A stretch of 64,000 nucleotides of DNA. It comes from Liopterus haemorrhoidalis (Eukaryota > Arthropoda > Insecta > Coleoptera > Dytiscidae). Under the pieces are notes generated by a model, which was not told where the DNA came from, did not search any database, and saw nothing but the letters and a program-made list of their open reading frames with translations. Below, one piece after another: positions 35,376 to 46,056 of this stretch. The DNA is taken from contig OZ020616.1 in NCBI GenBank assembly GCA_963971575.1, positions 24,831,120 through 24,895,119 of the forward strand, in the 5' to 3' direction. Every line of letters starts with the position of its first letter. The stretch's first letter is position 1. Position numbers and translations under genes: made by a program.

Positions 35376-36055
35376 TTCCTACGTTTAAGTTTAATTTGTG
35401 AGGTGACATCCCTGAGTGGGTAAGACTATTCAAAAATTCTATTGGATAGTTTTCTGTTTTTGAGTCATCCTCCTAGTCGATTGAATCGATGCTAAGAGAC
35501 CCTCTTCGTTGTTGCTTGTAAAATCTTTATTTTGGGGGCAAAGGATGGCTGTATTGAATACTTCAGGGCATCTCTGGCAGTCAAATTGCTTCCAAATGTA
35601 GCCTAATGTCACTACTGATTTATTGATGATGAGCTTATCTGGAATTTCAATAATATCCTCTCCTAGACACGCGGGACTCATAAGCCGCTGCCTATTCGGT
35701 CTATTAGGTAATCCGGCACTGGTGAAAACTCACTGGTACAGGGAGACATGCATGTGAAACCTTAAAAACCGAATTGTGTTCAGCAGTAATAAAGGGGTAG
35801 ACAAAATTTCGAAAACCTGATAACAGAGTCGAGTCTAGAACACACCCAGATATTGAAAATAAACGTAAACAAATTTTATTTTCTTGTCACATTCTCCAAC
35901 CCTTCTGGAAAATAAAATGCGGGACAAAAATTTTCACAAATTGACACATTTTGGGCAAAAATCTCGTAATTTTTTTTTTGCAAAAACAAAACTTTGTTAA
36001 TCTACGCGTCAATAGGTTTCATTTGATACCCCACTCATATTTTTATATAATATGC
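35376..36055. other. Spacer with an unassigned minus-strand frame
   Basis: A minus-strand frame 35439-35681 (80 codons: 'CLGEDIIEIPDKLIINKSVV', 'LGYIWKQFDCQRCPEVFNTA') looks protein-like in composition but matches nothing I can name; it may be a fragment of a transposon ORF. A region around 35800-35905 recurs imperfectly at 36255-36365 ('cccagatattgaa', 'aaaatttcg.aaa'), flanking the MITE. Confidence 0.35.
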
Positions 36056-36219
36056 CAGTGGTTCTTAACCTTTTTTAGATGACGGCACTAATGTAAAATA
36101 TGGAAAATGTAAGGCGCCCTACTCTCATTTCTCTGTATGAGAGCCATTCTAATTCTACGGAGTTTGCCTTTCATGATACCTTCGGCACGGTGCGGCGATA
36201 CCCTGATTGAAAACCACTG
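36056..36219. mobile_element. hAT-like MITE
   Basis: Ends CAGTGGTTCTTAACCTTTTT and ...tgattgaaaaccactg, 164 bp. Similar terminal sequence to the hAT at 21721 (CAGTGGTTCT). No matching 8-bp TSD (taatatgc versus gtgcaggc), so one end may have been rearranged. Confidence 0.7.
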
Positions 36220-36800
36220 GTGCAGGCAGATAGTCATACGTAACTATAAAAATCGGTAGATAAGAGTAGATAATCAAAATTTCGGAAAACTAATAAGAGT
36301 CGTGTTTAGGAGTTTCCCCCAGATATTGAATTTCAGCGCGATCCAACAAACTTCATTTTTTGTCCTATTAAGATAACATGGGATTTTTTTTGGGTCGCAG
36401 GCTCGCCCCCTTTTAGAATAGTCCAAATTAGTAACTACGTCACAAAATGGGATTCAGTGCTGCCGCCTCGCGGTTGGTTTCCTTTTATTTGAATTAAGCA
36501 TGTTGTTTTTTTTTTAAATTGTATTTTGGTAATATAAATTATGTTTTCAAAGTAAGAAAATGCTTCATATCAAAACTACAAGTCAATATTAATTAATTAA
36601 AACTCTTATTTTATACATTATAATTTAATATGTCATTATTTTTGCAGAACAATATGTTTTTTCCCCTTTTATTTGTTGGTTTTAGCAGCTTTGGCTATTA
36701 GCCAAGAACAATATTATTTTGCAAGTTAATTTTGAAAAATTTACGTTAATAACCGTTATTATGGCAAGTAACATAGCAATAGGTTTGTTTACCATTTCTA
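36220..36800. other. AT-rich spacer, nothing recognised
   Basis: A short imperfect copy of the 35800-35905 sequence lies at 36255-36365. A minus-strand frame (36682-37023) overlaps the next element's inverted repeat and is not a gene. Confidence 0.45.
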
Positions 36801-37322
36801 ATAGTCCAGTAAACTTGTCATGATTATAGGGCGAAAGTTGCATTAAGTGGGGGTAGTTAGTTTCGTTTCTTTTTCTTGTATGAGATGTGCCTGAGATGCA
36901 AAATCCAAGTTTTCGACTTCGGCAGCCCCCCGGAACACTTTTGAATATCTCAAAAACTGCTAAATTTTCGCACTTTTTTCGGTTTCTTCCCACTTTGACC
37001 ATAAAGGAGCACGTTTTCGACAAACACCATTCTATGCATTTTTAAACTACATTAAATTTGCTACAATTTGAGATTAGAATGGGCTTGGTAGCCCTAATAG
37101 TTTTCGAGATACAGCTTTTCAAATTTTGAAAAAATCTCCAAACTTGAAAATTTTATGCTATTTTTTATGCTAAACCTTGTCATGAAGTCCTAATATAAAT
37201 ACAACGCACATGAAAGGTGGTAAGCATTAATAAATAGAAGTAATGGTATATATAACATGTGGGTAAGTATTAATTATTATAAATAATGGTAACTTTCAAC
37301 AACAATACGAGTGTAACTATAC
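36801..37322. repeat. Left long inverted arm
   Basis: Inverse complement of 38646-39370 at high identity, outer part less conserved (36815-36835 differs). Confidence 0.85.
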
Positions 37323-37329
37323 AAAGAAG

Positions 37330-38651
37330 CTGAGCGACTGGTTTTTGAAGTACCCTCCATTTCGTAAAACCGATGTGATTATGTCCTTAAGTTGTAAGAC
37401 TTGTAGGAGAGAAAGGGGTCAATTGTCATATGGCCAGAGATATTGGGAAGAAAGCAATGTTGAAGGTTGTAGGAGAAAAATTGGAGCGTAAAACCAAAAT
37501 ATCTAGAGACACGGCACAGTCAGAACATAGCTGTAGTGTTCGATAGTTACCCTACAGAGCCTGACAAAAAGAGCACGAAGTGCTCTGAACGTAATCACCG
37601 AGTTCAGGCACATTCTTCTCCTGAGGTGATATTTGAGGAAACAACCACTCCTAATGTTTCCCAAGAAAATTTTTTATCCAATTTTTTTTTATCCAAGACA
37701 AGTTAAGATTCATCCAACTTAAGGTGAAATTTGAAGCCAAAAACATTGAAGTTTTCACTACAGTGTCAATCATCACTACAGGTATCAGAAAGGCCTCTGA
37801 TTTTCAGGTCGTGGTTATTGCAGTGAGAGGACGTAGACTTGTTGGTGATCCTCACCGGTCTCTGATGTCCCATAAAAGGTTCCATATACGTTCAGAAGTG
37901 TGGAAAAGGCAAAACACCAAATGTCTTCTACTCAACCACCTCAACATCTACAGACAGTCAGCTCATCACTTTGGCTCATGCCTTCAGTGGCTGTGATTCC
38001 ACCTCGTGCTTCTTCGGCCACGGAAAACTCAAGTTGCTTCAAATACTACAGAAGCATGTAGACCTTAAAGAGAAAGCTGCAGTTTTTTCTAATCCAGCTG
38101 CGAACCCTGCACAAGTAGCTGAAGCCGGGGAGAAAGTCCTCATTGAACTGTATGGTGGAGAAAGGTCCAGTCAAAATCGAAACGACCTGCGCTACAAGCT
38201 CTTCACAAAGGCTGCAGTCAAGAGCAGTTGCAACCTGGCTAGACTTCCTCTCACGCAAGATGCTGCAAAGCTACAGTCATTTCGCACATACTACCTGGTG
38301 CAGCAGTGGCTGGGCTACAAAAAGAATCCGCTGGAATGGGGATGGGTTGCTACAGCCCGAGACCTTTATCCAAAGATGATGCTCAGGGAAATAGCCGCCT
38401 CAAACTTGCTGAACATGATTTTCTGCAGTTGCAAGAAGGGACGCAGGAATGCTTGCAGCTGCAGAAAATCAGGTTTGAAATGTTCCGTTGTCTGCGGGAC
38501 CTGCAATGGCCAGTCCTGCGAAAACCTACCGGAAATGAAGATAGACGTCGACGACAAAACTCTCGACTTGGACGACCTCGACGACGACGAGTTGGATAGG
38601 CTGCTCGACGATATTGATATTGAAGATGTCGTGGAACAACATCAGGTATAG
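37330..38651 (+). pseudogene. Element-encoded protein with 'GCD' acidic motif and C-terminal CXC domain
   Basis: A multi-frame relic becoming intact at the 3' end. Pieces: 'EAERLVFEVPS' (37328), 'VVFDSYPTEPDKKSTKCSER' (37535), 'HSSPEVIFEETTTPNVSQEN' (37613), 'EDVDLLVIL' (37827) with a TGA at 37863, then 'GSIYVQKCGKGKTPNVFYST' and 'LITLAHAFSGCDSTSCFFGH' (37960), open to TAG at 38649. The C-terminus has a tesmin/TSO1-like CXC domain (CSCKKGRRNACSCRKSGLKC, then CSVVCGTCNGQSC; 38430-38520) and an Asp-rich tail. I know this protein type as a multicopy insect/cnidarian family of unassigned function. EDVDLL followed by GCD spacing resembles PIN/FEN-type nuclease acid motifs, but this is inference. 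Confidence 0.75.
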
Positions 38652-39370
38652 TTACACTCGTATTGTTGTTGAAAGTTACCATTATTTATAATAATTAATA
38701 CTTAACCACATGTTATAAATACAATTACTTCTATTTATTAATGCTTACCAACTTTCATGTGCGTTGTACTTATATTAGGACTTCATGACAAGGTTTTACC
38801 TTGGGATATTGAATATATAATTTTTCATTTCTGACGATTGAGGACGATGAAGAAAACGGTGAACTGTGACTTCCCTCCACCCATTCCACCCTTCCCCTTA
38901 CCCCCCCCCCCACCTCCTTCAAAATGTTAAATTGAATAAATGTTTACTTCACTGACTCATGTTAGACAGGTTATTGAAGATAAAAAGACAATTGTATATG
39001 ATGAAATATGAAAATTAGCATAAAATTTTCAAGTTTGGAGATTTTTTCAAATTTTGAAAAGCTGTATCTCGGAAACTATTAGGGCTACTAAGCCCATTTG
39101 CTCTCAAATTGTAGCAAATTTAATCTAGTTTAAAAATGCATAGTGATGTTTGTCTAAAACGTGCTCCTTTATGGTCAAAATGGGCAGAAACTGAAAAAAG
39201 TGTGAAAATTTAGTAGTTTTTGAAATATTCAAAAGTGTTCCGGAGGGCTGCCGAGGTCGAAAACTTGGATTTTGCATCTCAGGCACATCCCATATAAGAA
39301 AAAAAAAAAAAAAACGAAACTAACTACCCCCAATTAATGCAACTTATGAAGTACTAGGTTACTGGACTAT
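38646..39370. repeat. Right long inverted arm
   Basis: Begins 'gtatagttacactcgtattg' immediately before the gene's TAG stop, so the arm includes the gene's last codons and 3' untranslated region. Contains a C12-type homopolymer near 38901-38914 and (A)n at 39299-39314. Confidence 0.85.
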
Positions 39371-40263
39371 AAAGAGTTTGCAGGAACAATATATTGTTAT
39401 TATTGATTTTCATTTTGATCTGTCAAAAAACGATAAAATTTGCTATTAAGAATGTGACTAATGGTTTCAATTTGAAACAAAGCAATACACCATTATGCAT
39501 TCTGAAATAAAATATTAATGTTTACTTAGTGTTAATTAACTAAATACTAAAGATATTTAGATTTTCATATTATTTAAAAACGTAACCTATAAATATATCT
39601 TCGAATCCTTATTTATATGTTTATAAAAACATATAATTCTATAATATAAGGTATCTGAAAGGTATATATTAGTACAGTGCGATCATTATTTCTTGAACGT
39701 TATGCAATACTTGACAAACATTTAGTTATCAAACTTATTTTCAAGGACATGTACACATAGGCGTACATTCTATTTTTGTTACCTAATACGAATTGATTAT
39801 TAAATGAACACTATTTTACTCTACACGCCAAAAAGTTAATAACACATATTAAGTTAGAAACACATTTTGGTTGTTCCTCGAGTGAGTTTGGACCAACGAA
39901 GTAATCTGATTGGTTGTTTGTTAAATTGGGATTTTCAGCTGTGAATTAGAATAGAGTTTTGATATTTTAAAACCCATTGTTTACTATTATGTAAGGTATT
40001 TATCAAAAATACATACTTTTGCTCCAATATTGAAAATATTCATTAAATTAAGGTAAGCAAAGGAATTACACGTGTATTTTAAATCTCCCAACAAATTCCA
40101 AAGGAAACCGTTGTCAGATAGCAGCACATGTATCTTAAGAATGTTCCCAGGAAACCACATGCCAAATTTCAACTTTCTAGGTCACCGGGAAGTACGCAAA
40201 AAACCTCTGGAAAAACATCTGACAGACACCTCAGCGATTTTATATATATATATATATATATAT
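39371..40263. other. Spacer; possible Helitron-type 5' fragment at right edge
   Basis: Minus sense from about 40250, 'tatatataaaatcgctgagg' followed by a leader with 'gaaagttgaaatttggca' is reminiscent of Helitron 5' leaders in this window but does not align well. (TA)n at 40241-40262. No gene seen. Confidence 0.3.
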
Positions 40264-40464
40264 TGTTACACCACATTATATTTATTACAAAATCAGTTTA
40301 TTAAATCAATGAATCGAATAAGTTAAGAATCAATGAATGGTTACAATAGTCAATAACGGTTAATTATCAGTTCTTGAGGAACGAGCACAACCATCCGACA
40401 TGACGGCGGCGCCATTACTCTCGAATCCCAGTAGCCAGTGGCGGGGTGCCAACTTTTCGTAACA
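40264..40464 (-). repeat. Gypsy 3' LTR (201 bp)
   Basis: Minus-strand TGTTACGAAAAGTTGG ... GGTGTAACA, with inverted TGTTAC/GTAACA ends and AATAAA near 40285. No second copy exists in the window. Confidence 0.8.
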
Positions 40465-41556
40465 GTCGGCCCTCCTGATGTCGGCATCGTCCTCGAGGTC
40501 GCTATCTTCTTCTGAAGACTCTCCACTTGCCCATGGCTTCATCCTTTCGGGGGAGAGGATACCACGGTACGATTTCTGGGTTAATGGATGTCCAGGGATA
40601 TCAACGACAACGTAGCGGTCGTTGTCCAAGACTTCCTCGATCATATAGGGACCGATAAATTTAGAGGCCATCTTTGCAGAGCGGTCAGTTGGGGGAACAA
40701 CCCTCTTTATTGCTACGTACTGCCCCTTCTGGAAGATGGTTGCAGTTTGACGATTTCTGTCGTATCGGGCTTTACTTCTCTCCTGGGTCTCCTCAATGTT
40801 GTGTTGAGCTTGAGCCCGGTCCTTGCTTCTTTGTTCAAGAAAATCGTGAAGAACCACGTCTTCATTCAGGGAGACGGATATAGCGTCCTCTTGCCCTGTT
40901 AACAGGTTAAATCCGAAAAACAATTCGCTTGGTGTCTTTCGAGTGCTAGCCTGAATCGTTCTGTTTAATGAGAATTGTACTTCCGGCAATTTTTCAGGCC
41001 AACGATCTGGAGCGGAAGTTTTCAGCAACGCAGGTAGAATCGTACGATTGTACCTTTCTATTTGACCATTGCTGCGGGGCGTCTGGACAGCAACATGTGT
41101 TATTGTGATGTTTCGTTCCTCGCAGAAAGTTCGGAACGATTCAGAGGTGAAACATGTACCTCTGTCAGCTATGATTCTTCGAGGGTACCCGAAAATCTTA
41201 CAAAGGTTCTGCATAATCTTGATTGCTTCATCAGAACTCGTTGTCTTCGTTGGTTCTAAGAAGACAAACTTGGTAAACCCATCGATGATCTCGAAAATAT
41301 GTTTGTAGCCGTTCTTAGATCGTTCCAGGGGACCTTGATGATCCACATGCAGAGTATCCCATGGAGTCGAGCCTTTATCAATACTGTGTAAGAGGCCCTC
41401 GTTGCTAATTCTACGATAATTATATTCAATACATCGAATACAATTTGCCAGACATTTTCTGACAAACTTGGACATATTCTTGAAGTAGTATGTGCGCTTG
41501 ATGATGTCACAAGTTTTACTGCTCCCTAAGTGGGAAATGTCTTCGTGAGTTTTCAT
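40360..41556 (-). pseudogene. Gypsy integrase
   Basis: 398 codons. HHCC zinc domain at residues ~4-43 (HEDISHL..., C..C in 'CLANCIRC'), catalytic D 'LHVDHQGP' (~73), D 'IIADRGTCF' (~128), E 'SNGQIERYNR' (~163), then a C-terminal domain with 'FIGPYMIEEVLDNDRYVV'. The frame reads into the LTR and ends at 40360. It is offset from the RNase H frame around 41516-41556, so pol is frameshifted there. The domain itself is intact. Confidence 0.9.
40465..40482 (-). promoter_or_regulatory. Gypsy polypurine tract
   Basis: Minus-sense 'gacatcaggagggccgac' directly upstream of the 3' LTR; the purine core AGGAGGG would prime plus-strand synthesis. It lies within the 3' end of the integrase frame. Confidence 0.55.
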
Positions 41557-42440
41557 AACTAATTCGCGTCCTCATGCTACGCGGTACAACATACAGTAAT
41601 CGATCTTCATGGCGTCTCATTAGCTTGCCATTCACGAGAGTATATTCTCCCTTCGGATCGTCACTTGCTTTGAGTCGTACTTTGATCCGATTAATCTCTT
41701 CGTCCTGAGATTGCAGTATCAAAAGCTTGTCATGAACCTCGTCTCTGGATCGTTCAATAACATAGGTGAAAGTTCGGCTTAAACAATCCACATGAGAAAT
41801 ATTTCTTCCGGGTCTGTGTTCAATGGTGTAGTTGAATTCTTCTAGCTTCATGCACCAACCAAAAATCTGGCGATTGGCGTCCTTTTTCGCCAAGGTTTGT
41901 TTGACAGCATTACAGTCAGAGATAATTTTAAAAGGTAAACTTAACAGGTATACACGAAACTTTTCAACAGCTTTAACCACTGCTAGTGTCTCCAATTTAA
42001 AGCTTGTATAACGAGACTCTTCAGGACTAGTTTTCCAACTGGCATAATGGATTGGATGAAAACGTCCGTCCTCATTTTTCTGCAGCAAAATAGCGCCTAG
42101 TCCGCTGGTACTGGCGTCTGTGTGTAACTCAGTCTCGCCTAGTCGGTTATAAATCTTCAGAACAGGCTCTTGTATTAACGCTTGCTTCAGTGTTAGAAAA
42201 GCGTCTCGCTGATCTTCTCCCATCGTGAATACAGAGTCTTTCTTAACCAAGTCTGATAAAGGTTTTGCCAATCTGGCATAATTTTTAATAAACCTCCGGA
42301 AATATCCGGTCAGACCTAAGAACCTTCGCAGTTCATGTAAATTTCGGGGTTCTGGAAACTCCATAACAGCCTTGGTTTTCTCAGTTCCAGGTTGTATTTG
42401 GTTCTTAGAGATTTTATAGCCTAAATACTCTAATTAATAC
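41516..42440 (-). pseudogene. Gypsy RT end, RNase H and start of integrase
   Basis: The frame is open from the insertion edge (about 42440, 'YLGYKISKNQIQPG') through an internal ATG at 42364 to 41516. It has the RT thumb 'RRFLGLTGYFRRFIKNYARL' followed by RNase H with 'LHTDASTSGLGAILLQ' (first Asp), 'SFKLETLAVVKAVEKF' (Glu), 'KIISDCNAVKQTL' (Asp), and the connection to the integrase zinc region. The last codons run out of frame at 41560, where integrase continues in another frame. Confidence 0.9.
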
Positions 42441-42467
42441 TCTAATCTAACTCACCAAACCGTCAAG

Positions 42468-43493
42468 ATGGCGGACGATGTAAATAGTAGCAGCGATTGT
42501 TATATATGTTTTGAAATAATATCTACTGATGATAAAATATTAAAGTGCAGTAATGGGTGCGAAAAGATAGTACATCAATCGTGCTCACAGTTTAAACCTG
42601 CAGAACTGAGGATGATTGAGAAATATAAAAACATAAAATGGTTCTGTGATAGTTGCATTGAAGTTCAAAATAAACTTGAAGACATGTTCCACAGTAAGTT
42701 TGAAATATGTTTTAAATCATATAATATCATCATGGGAGAACTAACAAGCATGAAAAAGGAAATTACTAATCAAAATAAGGTAATTGAAAAGTTAACCTTA
42801 AAAATTAACAACAAAGAAATACCTCACGTAAAAAATTTACCCCGCCAAGCGACATCTAATAGTCAGTGTCTGGAAGCTAATAATGATGTTATTGTCGATA
42901 AACATGTACAAGACTATGCAAGTAAATTAAGAAAAAAATCTACGAGCCAAAATCAAACTAAAATGAACCAAAATAAACCAAGTACTGCAAGTACTGCTAT
43001 TAATAAGGAGATGTCACCAAGTGCATTAAATATTGAAAATACGATAAAAATACAATCAAATGCTGAATTAAATAATAAACAATCAGAAAATGATTATAAA
43101 ATTGTTCAACATAAACGCAAAAAGCGTGCTAATAAGCTATACGGAACAGCGGATAATGAACAAAATAATTCCTTTACGGGAGTCGGAAAAAAAATGTGGC
43201 TATATATTTCACGGGTACAAATGACTGTTTGTGAAGAAAATATAATGAATTATATGATAACGAAAACCAATCTACCGAAAACAGAATTTTCTGTTACAGA
43301 AGTCAGTGCGGCGGCTAGTAAACTATTAACAAAAAATTTCAAAATTAGCGCCCCATTTGATAAAAAAGATGAATTGTACAGTCCTACGTTTTGGCCAAAA
43401 GGAGTCGCATATAGGCGTTACAACTTCAATATAGAAAAAGAAAATATTATACAAAGTAGAGATTTTTTAGAATCAAGAACAGAAACTGCCTAA
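42468..43493 (+). CDS. LINE ORF1 protein with PHD-type zinc finger
   Basis: 341 codons, uninterrupted. Residues ~11-61 form a PHD-like finger: C-x2-C (CYIC), C..C (CSNGCEK), H-x2-C (HQSC), C-x2-C (CDSC). A coiled-coil-prone segment follows (~65-110, 'MKKEITNQNKVIEKLTLKIN'), then an Asn/Lys-rich linker and a C-terminal folded region 'KKMWLYISRVQMTVCEENIM' to 'FWPKGVAYRRYNF' typical of ORF1 of CR1/Jockey-type LINEs with PHD fingers. It would bind element RNA in the cytoplasmic RNP. The ATG at 42468 sits in 'agatggcgg'. Confidence 0.85.
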   Translation: MADDVNSSSDCYICFEIISTDDKILKCSNGCEKIVHQSCSQFKPAELRMIEKYKNIKWFCDSCIEVQNKLEDMFHSKFEICFKSYNIIMGELTSMKKEITNQNKVIEKLTLKINNKEIPHVKNLPRQATSNSQCLEANNDVIVDKHVQDYASKLRKKSTSQNQTKMNQNKPSTASTAINKEMSPSALNIENTIKIQSNAELNNKQSENDYKIVQHKRKKRANKLYGTADNEQNNSFTGVGKKMWLYISRVQMTVCEENIMNYMITKTNLPKTEFSVTEVSAAASKLLTKNFKISAPFDKKDELYSPTFWPKGVAYRRYNFNIEKENIIQSRDFLESRTETA

Positions 43494-43498
43494 AAGTT

Positions 43499-44391
43499 AT
43501 GAATTTTAATATACAGTGTGTTACCAATAAAATCGAAGCTGTGGAACTTTTAGCAAATGATATGGATTTAGATATAATATGTTTGACCGAACACTGGCTA
43601 AATGAAAGTAATAAAAATCTATTTACAATAACTAATTATTCTATGATCAACTGTTACATAAGAAAAGAACATAAAAATGGAGGGGTATGCATATATGCTA
43701 AAAATAGGATAAAACATTTTCCTATTGAATATTTGAACTTATTATCAGTTGATATTGTTTGCGAATTGACTGGGAACTATATGCCGGCTTTAAATTTGTT
43801 AATTATAGTCATGTATAGATCACCCAGATCTAATTTATGGGCATCATTATCAGTGTTGGAAGAAGCTTTACTTTATATTTTCACCAATTTTAATAGCAAA
43901 ACCAATATTATTTTTTCTGGAGATTTTAACGTGGACTTCCTTACCAACAACAATGAAAGTCAAGAAGTTATAAATATTTTTCTTAACTTAACTACTTAAT
44001 AGGTACAATACATAAGCCAACAAGACAGAAACGCTGCATAGATAACATATTTACGAATATTGTAAGATATAACGCAAATGTCTTTAAAGCACTTGTATCT
44101 GACCACGACGCCCAAATAATATGTGTAAATTCAAATGATAATAATGAGGTAAAATTGGTCATACAAAGAAATTATTCAGATGAAAATAAACAAAAATTTC
44201 GTATGGCTCTTCAAAATGAAAGCTGGGAGAATGTTTATTGTGCAATAGACCCTAACGAAAAATTTGATAAATTCTTAAACGTTATTTTAAAAAATCATGA
44301 AAAATGTTTTCCACTTTGTGCCAAATTTTATAAACCACATAAAATACACATATTTGACAGCACAAAGAAAATGAAGGAAATTTTAGGTTTG
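43499..44391 (+). pseudogene. LINE ORF2: AP endonuclease part, interrupted
   Basis: Starts 3 bp after ORF1. Motifs: 'LDIICLTEHWLN' (~25), 'GGVCIYAKN', 'IIVMYRSP' (~100), 'NIIFSGDFNVDFL' (~143). A TAA at 43997 and frame change follow; the next frame shows 'IGTIHKPTRQKRCIDNIFTN' (44000) and 'FKALVSDHDAQIICVN' with the SDH active-site motif (44090). The first motif usually seen at the N-terminus (NVRS) is 'NIQCV..'. The BEL element then cuts the frame at 44396. Confidence 0.85.
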
Positions 44392-44396
44392 CTTCA

Positions 44397-44884
44397 TGTT
44401 CGCGCTACTGCGAAACCTATTTCTAGTGGGGGGGTTTTTAGTTTTAATATATTTTTTTTATATATACGCTCGAACGGGCTTGCTCCGACAGCAGCTTGTA
44501 TCAGTATAGTTAGTGTGACAACTCTGGCTATTGCAGCCTTGTGTACCGTAAACCCCGTTTTTCGGTCTCTACAAAAGACGACCCCGTCTTCTATTTTTTC
44601 GTGTGTGGACTTAATTGTGTGTGTGTATCAACGCGGCTGTGTGTCCCATCTCTTCTCTCTCCAGAGCGGACCAACTACTGCAGGTCAAAGGGCCCTTTGA
44701 TTCGACCACGCTTCAGTACGAGGTAAGTCCATTTGACCGTTATTTCTCCAATCCTATCTTCCATATTCTACAATCGCGTAGATTTGCGCATGATACAGTC
44801 CAAACGCTTATTTTTAGTGCCCCTCAGAGCAGGGTTCTGGCCAGGGTTCCCATCCGGGAACACCACCAGATCACGCACTTAACA
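44397..44884 (+). repeat. BEL/Pao 5' LTR
   Basis: TGTTCGCGC ... CTTAACA, 488 bp, no difference seen from 50447-50934. It contains an acceptor-like 'ttctctctccag' ending at 44664 and a consensus donor AG|GTAAGT at 44721-44728. Confidence 0.96.
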
Positions 44885-44887
44885 TTT

Positions 44888-44905
44888 TGGTCCTTCGAGA
44901 GCCGG
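44888..44905 (+). promoter_or_regulatory. tRNA primer-binding site
   Basis: TGGTCCTTCGAGAGCCGG begins 3 bp after the LTR; TGG pairs with a tRNA CCA end. The tRNA species is not assigned. Confidence 0.65.
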
Positions 44906-45201
44906 AAGTTATTGTGCGTAGCGTCGCGACGGTAGAATCTTTAGAATCGTTAAAATTGCATTTTCTCGCGGTTTTTTCACTTATAAATTCATTCTTTGTT
45001 AAAATTTGCTATTTTATTTCGTGGTTTTTGCAAGTTCGTTTTTTTGTTAATCCTTCGCACTTGTATGTTAGTTAACATACGGGTATTGTTTCGTTTTGTC
45101 TTTGCGATAACCTTCCTTCGAGGTCACCTGTTGTGATTTCTTCTGTCAAAATCAGCTGTTAGTTTATTCAGGTCCGTATTTAGAAATTTTCCTTTTTCGC
45201 A

Positions 45202-45927
45202 ATGGATACTTCGACATTAATGTTAGCACGCGATGCGATCAGGCGATCTATTAAATCCATGCTAAAAATCGCTAGAACCGCGAAAAAGGATATAAGCCAT
45301 CATGAATCTTTGAAAACTAGGTTTCAAGACCTAGAGAGCCTTACGTCTGAATTTAAAACCCTGCAACTTCAGATAGAAGCTGAAATTCAGAAGCTCAAAA
45401 AATCTGATGACTTAGAAGCTCAATTCCAAATCCGGGAGCAGAATGAAGATTACGTATACGAGATAAAGGGTATTTTTCGCAGTTTGTTTCCTAGTGAAGA
45501 TGCTACTTCACCCCCTTTGTCTCACCCTAAACTTTCTGACGTTCGTATGCCTAAGCTAGCCATCCCTCAGTTTTCGGGTGATTATACGCCATGGTGCAGT
45601 TTCGCGGATCTCTTTCGCAGTCTAGTCCATGATAATGACCAGCTCACCCCCGTTACTAAATTCTACTATCTGAAACTTAACGTGAGCGGTGAAGCCCTTA
45701 ACGTAATCAAAAGTCTAACAGTCACTGCTGAAAATTATCCTGTCGCCTGGGCGCTCTTGGAGGAGAAATATGAGCACAAACGCCTCATAGCAACGCAACA
45801 TCTGGAAAAACTTCTTTCATTACCCAATATTTCCACCCAATCACCGACGGCACTCAGAACCTTTCTGAATGAAGTTTGGGTGAATGTTGAAGCGCTGAGG
45901 GCATTAAAGTTACCCGTATCTACATAG
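45202..45927 (+). CDS. BEL/Pao gag, ending at an in-frame TAG
   Basis: 241 codons up to TAG at 45925-45927. The N-terminal ~75 residues are helical/charged (coiled-coil-like 'LQLQIEAEIQKLKKSDDLEA'). Then the Pao capsid region (DUF1759-like): 'LAIPQFSGDYTPWCSFADLF' (~118), 'KFYYLKLNVSGEALNVIKSL' (~152), 'NYPVAWALLEEKYE' (~178). The same frame stays open after the stop straight into pol, and the sequence just downstream ('DFILSVILLKKLD') is the normal continuation of Pao gag, so the TAG is a nonsense change or a readthrough site. Confidence 0.92.
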   Translation: MDTSTLMLARDAIRRSIKSMLKIARTAKKDISHHESLKTRFQDLESLTSEFKTLQLQIEAEIQKLKKSDDLEAQFQIREQNEDYVYEIKGIFRSLFPSEDATSPPLSHPKLSDVRMPKLAIPQFSGDYTPWCSFADLFRSLVHDNDQLTPVTKFYYLKLNVSGEALNVIKSLTVTAENYPVAWALLEEKYEHKRLIATQHLEKLLSLPNISTQSPTALRTFLNEVWVNVEALRALKLPVST

Positions 45928-46056
45928 GACTTTATTCTGTCCGTCATTCTCCTCAAAAAACTAGATGCTAAATCGCGTGAGGCTTATGAACTCTCGCTTG
46001 ATGAGTGCAACCCCTTTCCGAAACTTACAAATCTCTTAGATTTTCTAGGAAAGAAA

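Larger units (their letters stand above)
36801..39370 (+). mobile_element. Long-terminal-inverted-repeat DNA element with CXC-domain gene
   Basis: Outer ends ATAGTCCAGTAAAC and ...ggttactggactat. The inverted arms run 36801-37322 (522 bp) and 38646-39370 (725 bp), matching over 'gttgcattaa', 'gtagttagtttcg', 'tttttgagatattcaaaa'-type and 'aactttcaacaacaatacgag' segments. The right arm has ~200 extra bases (38815-39005, including a C-rich run). The single plus-strand gene between them is decayed. Superfamily not recognised; no TSD is evident. Confidence 0.78.

Noticed and set aside
38046..38682. Several overlapping frames on both strands over the CXC gene
   Set aside because: Only the frame ending at 38651 shows the conserved CXC and GCD motifs; the others are shadows.
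39987..40262. Possible additional Helitron 5' end
   Set aside because: Only the AT-rich start resembles H5; the leader does not align well and no 3' end is found.
44541..44935. Short frames within the BEL LTR, repeated at 50565-50800
   Set aside because: Non-coding LTR sequence; the frame 50665-51348 merely fuses LTR with LINE ORF2.
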